From Rhizobium sophorae (lineage in GTDB: Bacteria; Pseudomonadota; Alphaproteobacteria; Rhizobiales; Rhizobiaceae), in the NCBI RefSeq assembly GCF_013087515.1, contig NZ_JABFCN010000048.1, positions 124,001 to 188,000 on the forward strand: a stretch of 64,000 bases of DNA, in the 5' to 3' direction. This document shows, one piece after another, positions 25,052 through 33,699 of the stretch (its first letter is position 1; each line of letters starts with the position of its first letter). A program made the translations under genes and the position numbers. A model generated the notes under the pieces. It ran no database searches, was not told the origin of the DNA, and was given only the letters and a program-made list of their open reading frames with translations.

Positions 25052-27190
25052 ATGGGCATGAAATCAAGATTGTTCGCGAGCGCGGCTTTTCCGTTGCTTT
25101 CTCTTTCGCTGGCTCTGCAGCCGGCAATGGCGATGGCTGCCGTGCGCGGCGCCGCAACCGAGACTGCAGCCGTGCGGCAGATTGAACAGGGCAGTTTCGA
25201 AGTGGCGCAGGACGCGCCCTCCGAGGAGGAGCTCTTAAAGAAGAAGCGCAAGCAGAAGGAGGAAGCACCGGCTGAACAGGCGCCGGCCGCCGAGCCGCCG
25301 AAGGAGGCACCCGCCGAGAAGCCGAAGGCCGAGCGGAAGGAGGCGCCTGCGCCCGCACCCAAGGCAGAGCCGGAACCGCCGAAGGCCGAAGCGCCGAGGG
25401 AGGAGCCTGCGCCCGAAAGCAAACCGCAGCGGAAAGCCAAGCAGGCACCCGAGCCGCAGCAGGAAGAGCAACCCGTAACGCAGGAAAAGCCGAGAAAGCC
25501 GAAGAAGCAGGAGACGCAGCAAGCCGAGCCTGAGGCGCAGCCTGCGCCCGAGCAGCAACCCGCCGCCAAGGAAACTCAGCCGGAGACGGAACAGGCCCAG
25601 CCCGAGGCCAAGCCTGAAGGCGGTAAGCGGGAAAAAGGGCAGGATAAGGCCCAGGGCCGAGACAAGGGCAAGGCTAAGACCGAAACTGCCGCTCCCGAGG
25701 CAGTGTCGCCGGCCGAAGAACAGGCAAAGCCCGAGGTGAAGCCGGAGGCAAAACCCGCTGCCGAAGCGCCTGCCAAGAAGCCGACAAAGGGCGAGGCTGC
25801 AGCACCCGCAGAGAAGCCAACCGAAGACAAGGCGGCCGCTCCCGAAGCCGCGCCCGCCGAAACGCCCAAGGATGGCGAAGCTGCAAAGCCTACCGGCGAA
25901 CAGCCCGCCGGCGAACAGCCGACCGCGCCCGCCACCGACACCGCCCAGCCGTTGCCGGACGCCAGTGGCGGCCAGCAGGTGGAGCAGGCCATTCCTGCGC
26001 CGGAAAAGGTTTCGCCCGAGGAGCTGGAGCGCCGCAAGAAGATCGCCGCAGATCCGGCCAAGAGCAACGAGACCGTCGTGCTGCCGGTGGAGAACGGTGC
26101 CGCTGTGCTCGACAGCGACAAGGATGCCGACCGCAGCAAGGGCCGGGAAGGCCGCCGCGATCGCGATAGGCAGCGCGCCGACAGCCAGGAGGTGAAGGTG
26201 CCGACCTCGGATGCCGATGCACAGGCTTTGAGCGGCGCCAAAGCGCCGGCGCCGGTCAAGCTCGAGGCGGTGACCCGTGAGAAGGGCAGGAAGCTCGATG
26301 AGCGGCCACGATTCGTCCGTCCCGACGGCGCGCGCTTCGACGACCGCGGCGACGACAGCCGTGTGATCATCCAGTACGACAACAGGACGATCGTGCGCGG
26401 CGACGACGACAGGCGCTTCCTGCGCGACGGCGAGCGGCCGAGTTACGAGGAGCTTTCAGGCGACCGCTACCGCGAGACGATCACGCGGCCGGAAGGCTAC
26501 CGCATCGTGACGATCCGCAACCGTTACGGCGACATCATCCAGCGGTCGCGCGTCGATGCCCGCGGACGCGAGGACGTGCTCTATTATTCGCAGGACCTCT
26601 ATGACGATCCGGACCGCGACTATTTCGAGGATCCGGGCGCCGACCTGCCGCCGATGCGGCTGCGCGTACCGCTCAGCGACTACATCATCGACACGCGCAG
26701 CGACCCGAATCGGGACTATTACGAGTTCCTGAGCGAGCCGCCGGTCGAGCCTGTGGAACGCGTCTACTCGCTTGACGAGGTGAAGTATTCGGCCCGTATC
26801 CGCGACAAGGTGCGCCGCATCGACCTCGACACGATCACCTTCGCGACTGGCAGCGCGGAGATCCCGATGACCCAGGCGCGCACGTTGCGCAAGGTCGCCG
26901 ACGCGATCAGCCAGGTGCTAGAGAAGGATCCGAGCGAGACCTTCCTGATCGAGGGGCATACCGATGCTGTCGGCTCAGACCAGAGCAACCTCATCCTGTC
27001 CGACCAGCGGGCGGAATCGGTCGCCAACGTGCTCACCGACGTCTATGGCATCGCGCCGGAGAACCTCGCGACGCAGGGTTATGGTGAGCAGTATCTGAAG
27101 GTCAACACGTCAGGTCCCGAGCAGGAAAACCGCCGCGTCACCATCCGCCGCGTCACGGCACTGGTCCGCCCGGTCGCTGCCAACAGGTAA
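25052..27190 (+). CDS. OmpA-family protein with very long P/A/E/K-rich linker
   Basis: 712 residues. A signal peptide (about 1-34), then roughly 330 residues of low complexity dominated by Pro, Ala, Glu and Lys, then a charged R/D/Y-rich region, and a C-terminal OmpA domain (about 590-705) with FATGSAEIPMTQARTLRKVA, IEGHTDAVGSDQSN and LSDQRAESVANVL, which binds peptidoglycan. The D and R that contact diaminopimelate are present. The linker is probably an extended periplasmic spacer. Alone on its transcript, ended by the hairpin at 27197. Confidence 0.9.
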   Translation: MGMKSRLFASAAFPLLSLSLALQPAMAMAAVRGAATETAAVRQIEQGSFEVAQDAPSEEELLKKKRKQKEEAPAEQAPAAEPPKEAPAEKPKAERKEAPAPAPKAEPEPPKAEAPREEPAPESKPQRKAKQAPEPQQEEQPVTQEKPRKPKKQETQQAEPEAQPAPEQQPAAKETQPETEQAQPEAKPEGGKREKGQDKAQGRDKGKAKTETAAPEAVSPAEEQAKPEVKPEAKPAAEAPAKKPTKGEAAAPAEKPTEDKAAAPEAAPAETPKDGEAAKPTGEQPAGEQPTAPATDTAQPLPDASGGQQVEQAIPAPEKVSPEELERRKKIAADPAKSNETVVLPVENGAAVLDSDKDADRSKGREGRRDRDRQRADSQEVKVPTSDADAQALSGAKAPAPVKLEAVTREKGRKLDERPRFVRPDGARFDDRGDDSRVIIQYDNRTIVRGDDDRRFLRDGERPSYEELSGDRYRETITRPEGYRIVTIRNRYGDIIQRSRVDARGREDVLYYSQDLYDDPDRDYFEDPGADLPPMRLRVPLSDYIIDTRSDPNRDYYEFLSEPPVEPVERVYSLDEVKYSARIRDKVRRIDLDTITFATGSAEIPMTQARTLRKVADAISQVLEKDPSETFLIEGHTDAVGSDQSNLILSDQRAESVANVLTDVYGIAPENLATQGYGEQYLKVNTSGPEQENRRVTIRRVTALVRPVAANR

Positions 27191-27196
27191 TGATGT

Positions 27197-27224
27197 TGCC
27201 CCTCCCCGTTTCCGGGGAGGGGCA
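27197..27224 (+). terminator. Intrinsic terminator of the OmpA-family gene
   Basis: TGCCCCTCCCCG / CGGGGAGGGGCA, twelve perfect base pairs with a TTTC loop, followed by TTTCGGTCTT. Starts seven bases after the stop codon. Confidence 0.85.
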
Positions 27225-27468
27225 TTTCGGTCTTGCTTCTTCTTTCCAAGTTGCTTGAAGGGTGATTGAGACGTGCGGCTCGCTCCCTCTTCTCCCCAGC
27301 GGGGGGTGCCGGCAGGAGAGCGGATTGTCGTCGATCATCGGGGGCATTGCGACGCCCTTTAGCGTCTATGCGGTGGGCGCCGACGCCCCGTATCTTTGAA
27401 TTCATACGGCCTAGATCGCGATGTCCGAATGTCCTCTTGGTGGATTGCCGTATAAGTTTACGGTGATT

Positions 27469-28557
27469 TTAGCCCACCGTGTCTCCGGTACTTTTAAGGA
27501 AAAAGTGCATTTTTTGGGTATCAATTGGAACGCTAATCCTGTCATCCGGGCCAACCCGCGATGACGCGTGAATCTGGGCAGTAAAGGCCGCTGACCCGAC
27601 CTTGCCGATCGCCAGTGTGTATGGACCAAGGGGCTCGATATCGGCGACATGAAGGCTCACAGTTGAAACGTTGGGGTCCCCAACCATAGTATGTTCCGGT
27701 CGGATGCCCAGAACCACTGACTGTCCCACTGCCACCGAAAGGCGCTCGGCTCTTTGTGTCGGAACCGGAATGTCGACCCCACCCTCGGCTTGGAAGGCAA
27801 TTCCACCGGCGTTTTGCACAAGTTGCCCCTCGATGAAGTTCATGCTTGGCGAGCCGATGAAGGCAGCAACAAAGAGATTCTTCGGAGATTCGTAAAGGGT
27901 GATCGGATCAGCGGCCTGTTCGATCCGCCCTTGATTCATAACCACCACCCGATCTGCCATCGTCATCGCCTCTACCTGATCATGTGTAACGTACACGATC
28001 GTGGTTTTGAGCCTGCGATGTAGGAGTTTGATTTCCGTTCGCATTTCAATGCGCAATTTGGCGTCGAGATTGGACAACGGTTCGTCGAACAGGAACACAT
28101 CCGGCTGGCGAACGATTGCTCGGCCAATCGCCACGCGTTGGCGTTGGCCACCTGAGAGCGCGTTCGGCTTGCGTTTCAAATAGGCACCGAGATTGAGAAT
28201 GCGCGCCGCATTTGCAACGGCGGCATCGATGTCCTGCTTCGGTGTTCCGCGCACCTTCATGCCGTAGCCGATGTTTTCGGCGACTGTCATATGCGGATAA
28301 AGGGCGTAATTCTGAAACACCATGGAGCAATTGCGCAGACCCGGGCGTAGCGCAGTAACGTCCCGCTCGCCGATACGGATTTCCCCGGATGTTGTCTGTT
28401 CCAGCCCCGCGATCATCCGCAGGGTGGTTGTCTTCCCGCAGCCGGAAGGTCCGACAAGAACCACGAATTCCTTGTCGGCAATTGCCAAATCGAGCGGAGG
28501 GATGACCTCAACGCTGCCAAAGGATTTGGTGACCTGATCCAAACGCACCTGGGACAT
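27469..28557 (-). CDS. Sugar ABC transporter, ATP-binding protein (MalK/UgpC type)
   Basis: 362 residues. Intact ATPase: Walker [12 protein letters not shown] loop [16 protein letters not shown], signature [15 protein letters not shown], Walker [17 protein letters not shown] and switch [14 protein letters not shown]; a C-terminal regulatory domain follows from about residue 235. Such ATPases serve CUT1 importers. Last gene of the sugar locus, separated from the binding-protein gene by a hairpin and a rhizobial palindrome, so its expression may differ from the rest. Confidence 0.92.
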   Translation of the reverse strand: MSQVRLDQVTKSFGSVEVIPPLDLAIADKEFVVLVGPSGCGKTTTLRMIAGLEQTTSGEIRIGERDVTALRPGLRNCSMVFQNYALYPHMTVAENIGYGMKVRGTPKQDIDAAVANAARILNLGAYLKRKPNALSGGQRQRVAIGRAIVRQPDVFLFDEPLSNLDAKLRIEMRTEIKLLHRRLKTTIVYVTHDQVEAMTMADRVVVMNQGRIEQAADPITLYESPKNLFVAAFIGSPSMNFIEGQLVQNAGGIAFQAEGGVDIPVPTQRAERLSVAVGQSVVLGIRPEHTMVGDPNVSTVSLHVADIEPLGPYTLAIGKVGSAAFTAQIHASSRVGPDDRISVPIDTQKMHFFLKSTGDTVG

Positions 28558-28620
28558 GCTGTAACCTTTTCATGAGAATTCCATCGCCTGGCCCAGCGCA
28601 TCATGCGTAGATTCAAAGTG

Positions 28621-28664
28621 TTAGAGCGTCCTTTGTGCGTCCGAAAGGACGCACGGCGCTCTAA
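28621..28664. repeat. Rhizobial intergenic palindrome (subfamily B)
   Basis: TTAGAGCG ... CGCTCTAA outer arms, inner arms GTGCGTCC / GGACGCAC, GAAA loop, with an unpaired TCCTTT opposite GG. The same architecture with compensating changes occurs inside the FMN riboswitch (56642-56681). Lies between two genes of one ABC locus. Confidence 0.75.
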
Positions 28665-28702
28665 GCGGCGATGGTTTGCTTCTTCTTCCAACGATGTCTA
28701 AT

Positions 28703-28727
28703 CCCATCCCGGCACCGCCGGGATGGG
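28703..28727 (-). terminator. Hairpin after the sugar-binding-protein gene
   Basis: CCCATCCCGGC / GCCGGGATGGG, 11 perfect pairs and a 3-base loop, 16 bases beyond the binding-protein stop on the minus strand. It lacks a long T tract, so it may be an attenuator or mRNA-stabilising end rather than a full terminator. Confidence 0.7.
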
Positions 28728-28742
28728 TTGTTGAGGATGGGC

Positions 28743-30197
28743 TTACTTCGCAGGCAGACCCATCGACGAACGATAGGCTGCCAGTTGCTTGTCGCGGCCA
28801 AACTCGTCCGTCAGCTTGTTCCATCCGGCAGCCACGGTATCCAGCGCCTGCTGCGGCGTCACTTCTCCAGCCAATGCCTTGGAAAGCTCGATCTCAAGAA
28901 TTTCCGTATAGGAGAAATAGCCCGGCAGGCGCATGTCGAGCGCCGTGTTCTTGGCGGTCACCGCGTCCTTCTGGCTTCCAAGATATTCCTTGGCCTCACG
29001 CTCGGAGAATATCTTCGACCACAACTCCGTATTTGTCGTGTGCGAAAGACGGTAAGGATTGACGCCTGTGCCGCCGGTGATGGCCGCCTGACCGGAAACC
29101 GCCGGGCTCGTCAGGAACTGGATATAGTTCCAAGCGGCGTCTTGGTTCTTGGAGGACGACGGTACGGCTGCCTGCCAACCGCCGAAGGCCATGAAGGAAG
29201 TCTGGACGACCTCGGGCTGCTTGTCCCACTTTTTGGTCTTGTAGTTCCAGATCTCGTCCGAGCCCGGCAGCGATGCCGAACCAACATTGCCGGCGACCTT
29301 GGACTGCTTCGGGTCGGCGGCGATGACGCCGGTATCGCCCCAGCCGATCGATTCCGCGACCTGGCCACCGGCAAAGGCGGCATTGACTTCGCCGAAGGAG
29401 AAGTTGAGCGCGTTCGGCGGCGCCAGTTTCGAAGCGCGGATATATTCCTCAAGGCCGCGAACCCAGCCCGGATTGTTGACCTGCGCATCCATCGTATCCG
29501 GATCGAAGAACATGCCGCCCGGATTGTCGGGATGGCTTGTGTAGCCGGCAACATGGCTGAACAGGAACCAGAATTGCTGGCCACCACGGCGGAAGGCTTC
29601 CGCCGTGCCCCAGAGGCCCTTGTCCGGCTGCTGGAAGAATTCAGCGATGTCGAGATACTGCTTCCATGTTTTCGGCGGGGCCAGATCGTAGCCATACTTC
29701 GCCTTGAAGGCGCCCTGGTTTTCCGCGTTTTCAAACAGATCAATGCGGTAGGTATAGGTATGAGCGTCGCCGTCCATGGTCTGCGACAGGACCTTGCCGT
29801 TCCAGACCATCAGTTGCTCGCGGTAAACCGGGGCGATGTCCTCCCAGTCGGCACCTGATTGCATATTCTTCGGCATTTCCGAAAGAAAGTCGGTGAAGTC
29901 CGGTGCCCAGGCCGGCGCAAAGGCAACCACGTCGAACGTGTCTTCGCCCGAGGTCAGCGAAGTTACGATTTTCGGATAGAGTTCCGACCACGGAAATTCG
30001 ACGACATTCACCTTACCGCAGGTCTTTTCTTCCCAGCCCTTGGCCGCGAGTTGCAGCGCAGAGGCAATATAGGGGCCTGTCTGCGTCGTGGCGGTGAGCG
30101 TGATACCGGTGTAGTCTGGTTCGCACGCGAGCGCGGATGTGACGCCCGCCGCAGCAAGTAGTCCTGCGGCCGTTGAACTCAATAGCAATCTTCTCAT
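28743..30197 (-). CDS. Sugar ABC transporter, substrate-binding protein (CUT1 type)
   Basis: 484 residues from the ATG at 30197, eight bases after GGGGAGG; an in-frame extension to 30221 is less likely. Signal peptide ends near TSALAC (residue 25). Family 1 extracellular binding protein: EFPWSELYPKIVTSLTSGED, FSFGEVNAAFAGGQVAESIG and FMAFGGWQAAVPSSSKNQDA. Family 1 proteins usually bind di- or oligosaccharides, glycosides or polyols; here the accompanying enzymes point to a deoxyribose- or ribose-containing ligand. Confidence 0.9.
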   Translation of the reverse strand: MRRLLLSSTAAGLLAAAGVTSALACEPDYTGITLTATTQTGPYIASALQLAAKGWEEKTCGKVNVVEFPWSELYPKIVTSLTSGEDTFDVVAFAPAWAPDFTDFLSEMPKNMQSGADWEDIAPVYREQLMVWNGKVLSQTMDGDAHTYTYRIDLFENAENQGAFKAKYGYDLAPPKTWKQYLDIAEFFQQPDKGLWGTAEAFRRGGQQFWFLFSHVAGYTSHPDNPGGMFFDPDTMDAQVNNPGWVRGLEEYIRASKLAPPNALNFSFGEVNAAFAGGQVAESIGWGDTGVIAADPKQSKVAGNVGSASLPGSDEIWNYKTKKWDKQPEVVQTSFMAFGGWQAAVPSSSKNQDAAWNYIQFLTSPAVSGQAAITGGTGVNPYRLSHTTNTELWSKIFSEREAKEYLGSQKDAVTAKNTALDMRLPGYFSYTEILEIELSKALAGEVTPQQALDTVAAGWNKLTDEFGRDKQLAAYRSSMGLPAK

Positions 30198-30241
30198 GTT
30201 TTCCTCCCCGGAATTGAACAATGACTAGGCTTATCGAACGG

Positions 30242-31270
30242 TCACTTTATTGCTCCTAAAAGCAGGCCAGACCGCATCAGCCTGCTCAAAATGCCCGCCA
30301 TGACGACCATAGGTATGATCGCGACCAGGGCGGCTGCCGATATCGACCACCACTCGTCACCGCGCTGGCTGTTTTGCCCTGCGACGAGAATGGGAAGTGT
30401 CTGCCATTTGGAACTGGTCAGGAAGAGTGCGAACAGGAACTCGTTCCAGACGAAGGCGAGCGTGATCATGAATGTCGCGATCAGGCCCGGCTTGGACATG
30501 GGCAGGACGATACCGAAGAAAATTCTCCACGATGGCACATTGTCGACCATCGCCGCCTCTTCGACTTCCACCGGCAGTGCCGCAAAGAAATCGCGCATCA
30601 GCCAGATTACGATCGGCAGCGAGAAGGCGACATAGGCAAAGGTGAGGCCCGTATAGGTGTCCACCAGCTTGAACCCCAACTTGCCCATTTCCGTATACAT
30701 CAGGAACAAGGCAAAAGCGGCGACGATCGGCGGAAACATGCGCTGGCTGACAAACCAGAAGACGATATCATCATTGCCGAGGAGCGGCCCAGGAAGCTTC
30801 ATTCGGCTAGAGCCGATGGCGAGCGCAAGCGCAGCAACAAAGGCAAAGATCAGCGAAATAGCCTGCCCGTAGCCCAGCACATGACGGCCAAGTAGATATC
30901 CGCCGAAGGCAACAACGACGAAAATCACGCCGGACAGCAGCTTGACCTCGAAGGTGAAGCGCACCAGCGCATAGGCTGCCATCGATCCGATGAAGGTGGC
31001 CAGCACCGATGCGGAAAGCCCGACGATCGTCGAGGCGATGAAGGTGTTGTAGAACTGGCCGCGCGCACCCGACAGGAGCTCGCTCCAGGCCGTCAGCGTC
31101 GGGTCGAAGTCGACAAATGGAATATAGGTCGGCCCGCCGACGACGCCGAGCGGCGACTTGAACGAGGTGATCGCGACCCAGTAAAGCGGAAAGAAGGTGA
31201 AGGCCAGCCAGAGCAGGCAGCCTGCGAGCGCCCACCAGCGGCCGGATCCTTTGAGGTCACGCACGCTCAT
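30242..31270 (-). CDS. Sugar ABC transporter, permease (MalG type) with extra membrane insert
   Basis: 342 residues, longer than the typical 270-290. The MalG features are clear: N-terminal FTFFPLYWVAITSFKSP, FWFVSQRMFPPIVAAFALFL, and the coupling loop EEAAMVDNVPSWRIFFGIVLP. An insert of roughly 65 residues with two extra hydrophobic segments (FVVVAFGGYLLGRHVLGYG, then FAFVAALALAIG) lies between the second helix and the FWFVSQRMFPP motif. Overlaps the upstream permease by four bases. Confidence 0.88.
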   Translation of the reverse strand: MSVRDLKGSGRWWALAGCLLWLAFTFFPLYWVAITSFKSPLGVVGGPTYIPFVDFDPTLTAWSELLSGARGQFYNTFIASTIVGLSASVLATFIGSMAAYALVRFTFEVKLLSGVIFVVVAFGGYLLGRHVLGYGQAISLIFAFVAALALAIGSSRMKLPGPLLGNDDIVFWFVSQRMFPPIVAAFALFLMYTEMGKLGFKLVDTYTGLTFAYVAFSLPIVIWLMRDFFAALPVEVEEAAMVDNVPSWRIFFGIVLPMSKPGLIATFMITLAFVWNEFLFALFLTSSKWQTLPILVAGQNSQRGDEWWSISAAALVAIIPMVVMAGILSRLMRSGLLLGAIK

Positions 31271-32142
31271 TTGTGCTTCTCCAGATAGGGCTTCAGGATG
31301 GCGAGATAGACGAGCCCGATCACGGTAATGACGATCAGGAACAGGAAGGACAGGGCGGATGTGTAGCCGAGGTTGAACTTCTTGAAGCCCTCCTGATACG
31401 CGAACAAGGTCAGCGTTTCGGTCGAAATGCCGGGCCCTCCGCCTGTCATGACAAACACCGTGTCGATGATCTTGTAGCTCTCGATGAGGCGGATGAAGAC
31501 CACGGCCACCGAAATCGGCAACATCATCGGGAACGTGATCCCCCAGAACTGTTGCCAGGGGCTGGCATTTTCAAGCGCGGCAGCCTCGTAGACGTCCTCG
31601 GGCAGGGTTTGCAACCCGGCAAGAAGCATAAGGATGACGAAGGGTGTCCACTGCCACACTTCGACGGAAATGATGGCGCCGATAGCCCATCTGGTCTGAG
31701 TCAGAAACGGCAGGTTGGGAAAACCGAAGACGGTCATCAGCTCATTGAGCGGGCCCATCGTGGGATTGAGGATCTGGCGGGCAATGAGTGCGACGGCAAC
31801 GGGCGCTACAAGCATTGGCACCAGGAAGCTGACCCGAAACAAACCTTCGCCGGGCACCCGACGGTTAAGCGCCAGCGCCACGGAAAAACCGATGACATAC
31901 TGCAGCGTCACCGCCACAAAAGCGATGATCGTCGTCGTCCACGCGACATTCCAGAAGCGCGGATTCTGAAGCAGTTCCGTATAGTTGCCGAAGCCGACGA
32001 ACCGCGCGGGGATCGGCGGCACGAGCCGCAGGCTCATGAAGCTGGTGGTCAGCGAATAGATCAGCGGAAAGATCGAGATCACAAGCACGATCAGCAACGC
32101 CGGCCAGATGAAGAAGTGTTTGATCGGATCATTGCGGGTCAT
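31267..32142 (-). CDS. Sugar ABC transporter, permease (MalF type)
   Basis: 291 residues, six membrane helices. LIVLVISIFPLIYSLTTSF opens helix one; coupling loop EAAALENASPWQQFWGITFP near residue 190. Pairs with the MalG-type permease. Overlaps both neighbours by four bases, the kinase upstream and the permease downstream, showing a single translational unit. Confidence 0.92.
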   Translation of the reverse strand: MTRNDPIKHFFIWPALLIVLVISIFPLIYSLTTSFMSLRLVPPIPARFVGFGNYTELLQNPRFWNVAWTTTIIAFVAVTLQYVIGFSVALALNRRVPGEGLFRVSFLVPMLVAPVAVALIARQILNPTMGPLNELMTVFGFPNLPFLTQTRWAIGAIISVEVWQWTPFVILMLLAGLQTLPEDVYEAAALENASPWQQFWGITFPMMLPISVAVVFIRLIESYKIIDTVFVMTGGGPGISTETLTLFAYQEGFKKFNLGYTSALSFLFLIVITVIGLVYLAILKPYLEKHK

Positions 32143-33071
32143 GCTGCTCCTCCCTCATGGAGAAGCGCTTCGATTTCCTCGATCTTCGGCATTGCAGGTG
32201 CGGTGCCCCGCCGCGTGACCGCAATTCCGGCGGTCGCGCAGCCGAAGCGCACGGCCTCGACCGGACTTGCGCCCCGCGAGAGTGCTGCCGAGAAGCCACC
32301 GACAAATGCGTCGCCGGCGCCGGTGGTATCGATGACCGCTCCCGACGAGACCGCCGGAACATGAACCGATTGCCCGGCTGTATGATAGAGTACACCGCGA
32401 CCGCCCAGGGTGATCAGCGCGGCTTTCACGCCCTTGGCAAGAAAGGCGTCGCCAGCCCGTCTGGCGTCGTCGAGCGTGTCGAGCCGAAAACCGACGATGG
32501 CGGCTGCCTCGGTTTCGTTCGGCACGATATAGTCGCAGAGCGGATAGATCGTGTCCGGAAACGGCTCGGCCGGCGCTGGATTGAAAACAGTGGTAACGCC
32601 GGCTGCATGGGCGATTTCGAGGGCGTGTTGCGCCGCTTCAGCCGGTTGTTCGAGCTGGGTCACGAAAACAGCCGATTGCTCGATGGTTTCGCGTGCCGCC
32701 TCAACATCACCAACGCCAATGGTGCCTGCGGCACCTGGATAAACGATGATGGCATTGTCGCCGTTACCGTCATTGACGTAGATGAAGGCAGCGCCGGTCG
32801 GCATATCGTCCATCTGTACAACCTTCGGCGTCACGCCTGCTTCCGCATAGGTCTTCAGCGCCATGTCGCCGAAGGTGTCGCGGCCGATCTTCGAGATGAA
32901 GGAGACTGTTCCACCGGCGCGGGCGGCAGCGACAGCCTGGTTGGATCCCTTGCCGCCGGGGCCTACTGCAAAACCGGTCCCGGTGATGGTCTCCCCAATG
33001 TTTGGCATGCGCTTGGCCAGATAGGCCGTGTCGGCGACGAAAATCCCGAGGATCGAAACACCCACCTTCAT
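32139..33071 (-). CDS. rbsK: PfkB-family sugar kinase (ribokinase or deoxyribokinase)
   Basis: 310 residues with both PfkB signatures: GPGGKGSNQAVAAARAGG near residue 37 and DTTGAGDAFVGGF near residue 250, whose aspartate is the catalytic base. Ribokinase and deoxyribokinase cannot be told apart by eye. The partners deoC and an aldehyde dehydrogenase favour phosphorylation of 2-deoxy-D-ribose to its 5-phosphate, the DeoC substrate. The start overlaps nothing upstream (12 bases after the RbsD stop) and its stop overlaps the permease start. Confidence 0.9.
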   Translation of the reverse strand: MKVGVSILGIFVADTAYLAKRMPNIGETITGTGFAVGPGGKGSNQAVAAARAGGTVSFISKIGRDTFGDMALKTYAEAGVTPKVVQMDDMPTGAAFIYVNDGNGDNAIIVYPGAAGTIGVGDVEAARETIEQSAVFVTQLEQPAEAAQHALEIAHAAGVTTVFNPAPAEPFPDTIYPLCDYIVPNETEAAAIVGFRLDTLDDARRAGDAFLAKGVKAALITLGGRGVLYHTAGQSVHVPAVSSGAVIDTTGAGDAFVGGFSAALSRGASPVEAVRFGCATAGIAVTRRGTAPAMPKIEEIEALLHEGGAA

Positions 33072-33083
33072 TATCGTTTCCCC

Positions 33084-33539
33084 TCAAACGGTTTCCGGCG
33101 GGATCACGCCCTTGGTGAAGAGGAAGCAGCCGTAGAAGCGGTTTTCGCCCGTGGTGATGATGCAATAGGCCTTCTTGGCCTCCTCATAGAAGGCGAAACG
33201 CTCGATGCCATACATCGGCGCCAGCTTGCCCTCGGCGCCATCGATAACGGCCTGGACTTCCTGCTGCACGGGAGGGATCTCGTCCGGCGCGCCCATGATT
33301 TCCATTCGCCCGGCGGACGGCTGCAGCGGCGTATCCAGCGGCATTACCGAAAGAATAGCTTTAATGGCGCGGGCAGCAGACACATTGTCTATCCGCAACA
33401 GCTTGCCGAGCACCGTTTGCCGGGCAATGGAATCCGAAGGAAAATTGGTGTCGGAAACGACGACCGTGTCGCCATGCCCCATGGACCGGAGCGCGTGCAG
33501 CACATCCGCATTCAGAGCCGGATCGATATTCTTCAGCAT
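33084..33539 (-). CDS. RbsD/FucU family sugar mutarotase
   Basis: 151 residues: MLKNIDPALNADVLHALRSM, HGDTVVVSDTNFPSDS and MYGIERFAFYEEAKKAYCII. RbsD/FucU proteins interconvert pyranose, furanose and anomeric forms of ribose or fucose, supplying the form the kinase accepts. The length (about 150) is closer to FucU than to the 139-residue RbsD. In this operon it most likely serves (deoxy)ribose for the adjacent kinase. Confidence 0.88.
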   Translation of the reverse strand: MLKNIDPALNADVLHALRSMGHGDTVVVSDTNFPSDSIARQTVLGKLLRIDNVSAARAIKAILSVMPLDTPLQPSAGRMEIMGAPDEIPPVQQEVQAVIDGAEGKLAPMYGIERFAFYEEAKKAYCIITTGENRFYGCFLFTKGVIPPETV

Positions 33540-33699
33540 GAAAATCCTCCCTTAGTTGCACCATTTCGCAGCACGTCGTGCTGCAAAGCAGAGCCCAATA
33601 ACCGCAGCTCCGTTTACAGCTCTGCGATTCCCTCAAATTCCGTCGTTCTCGCCTGCCGGTGCGGTTCTCCTCCCGCCCGGATGACCAGAGTTGGAGCCC

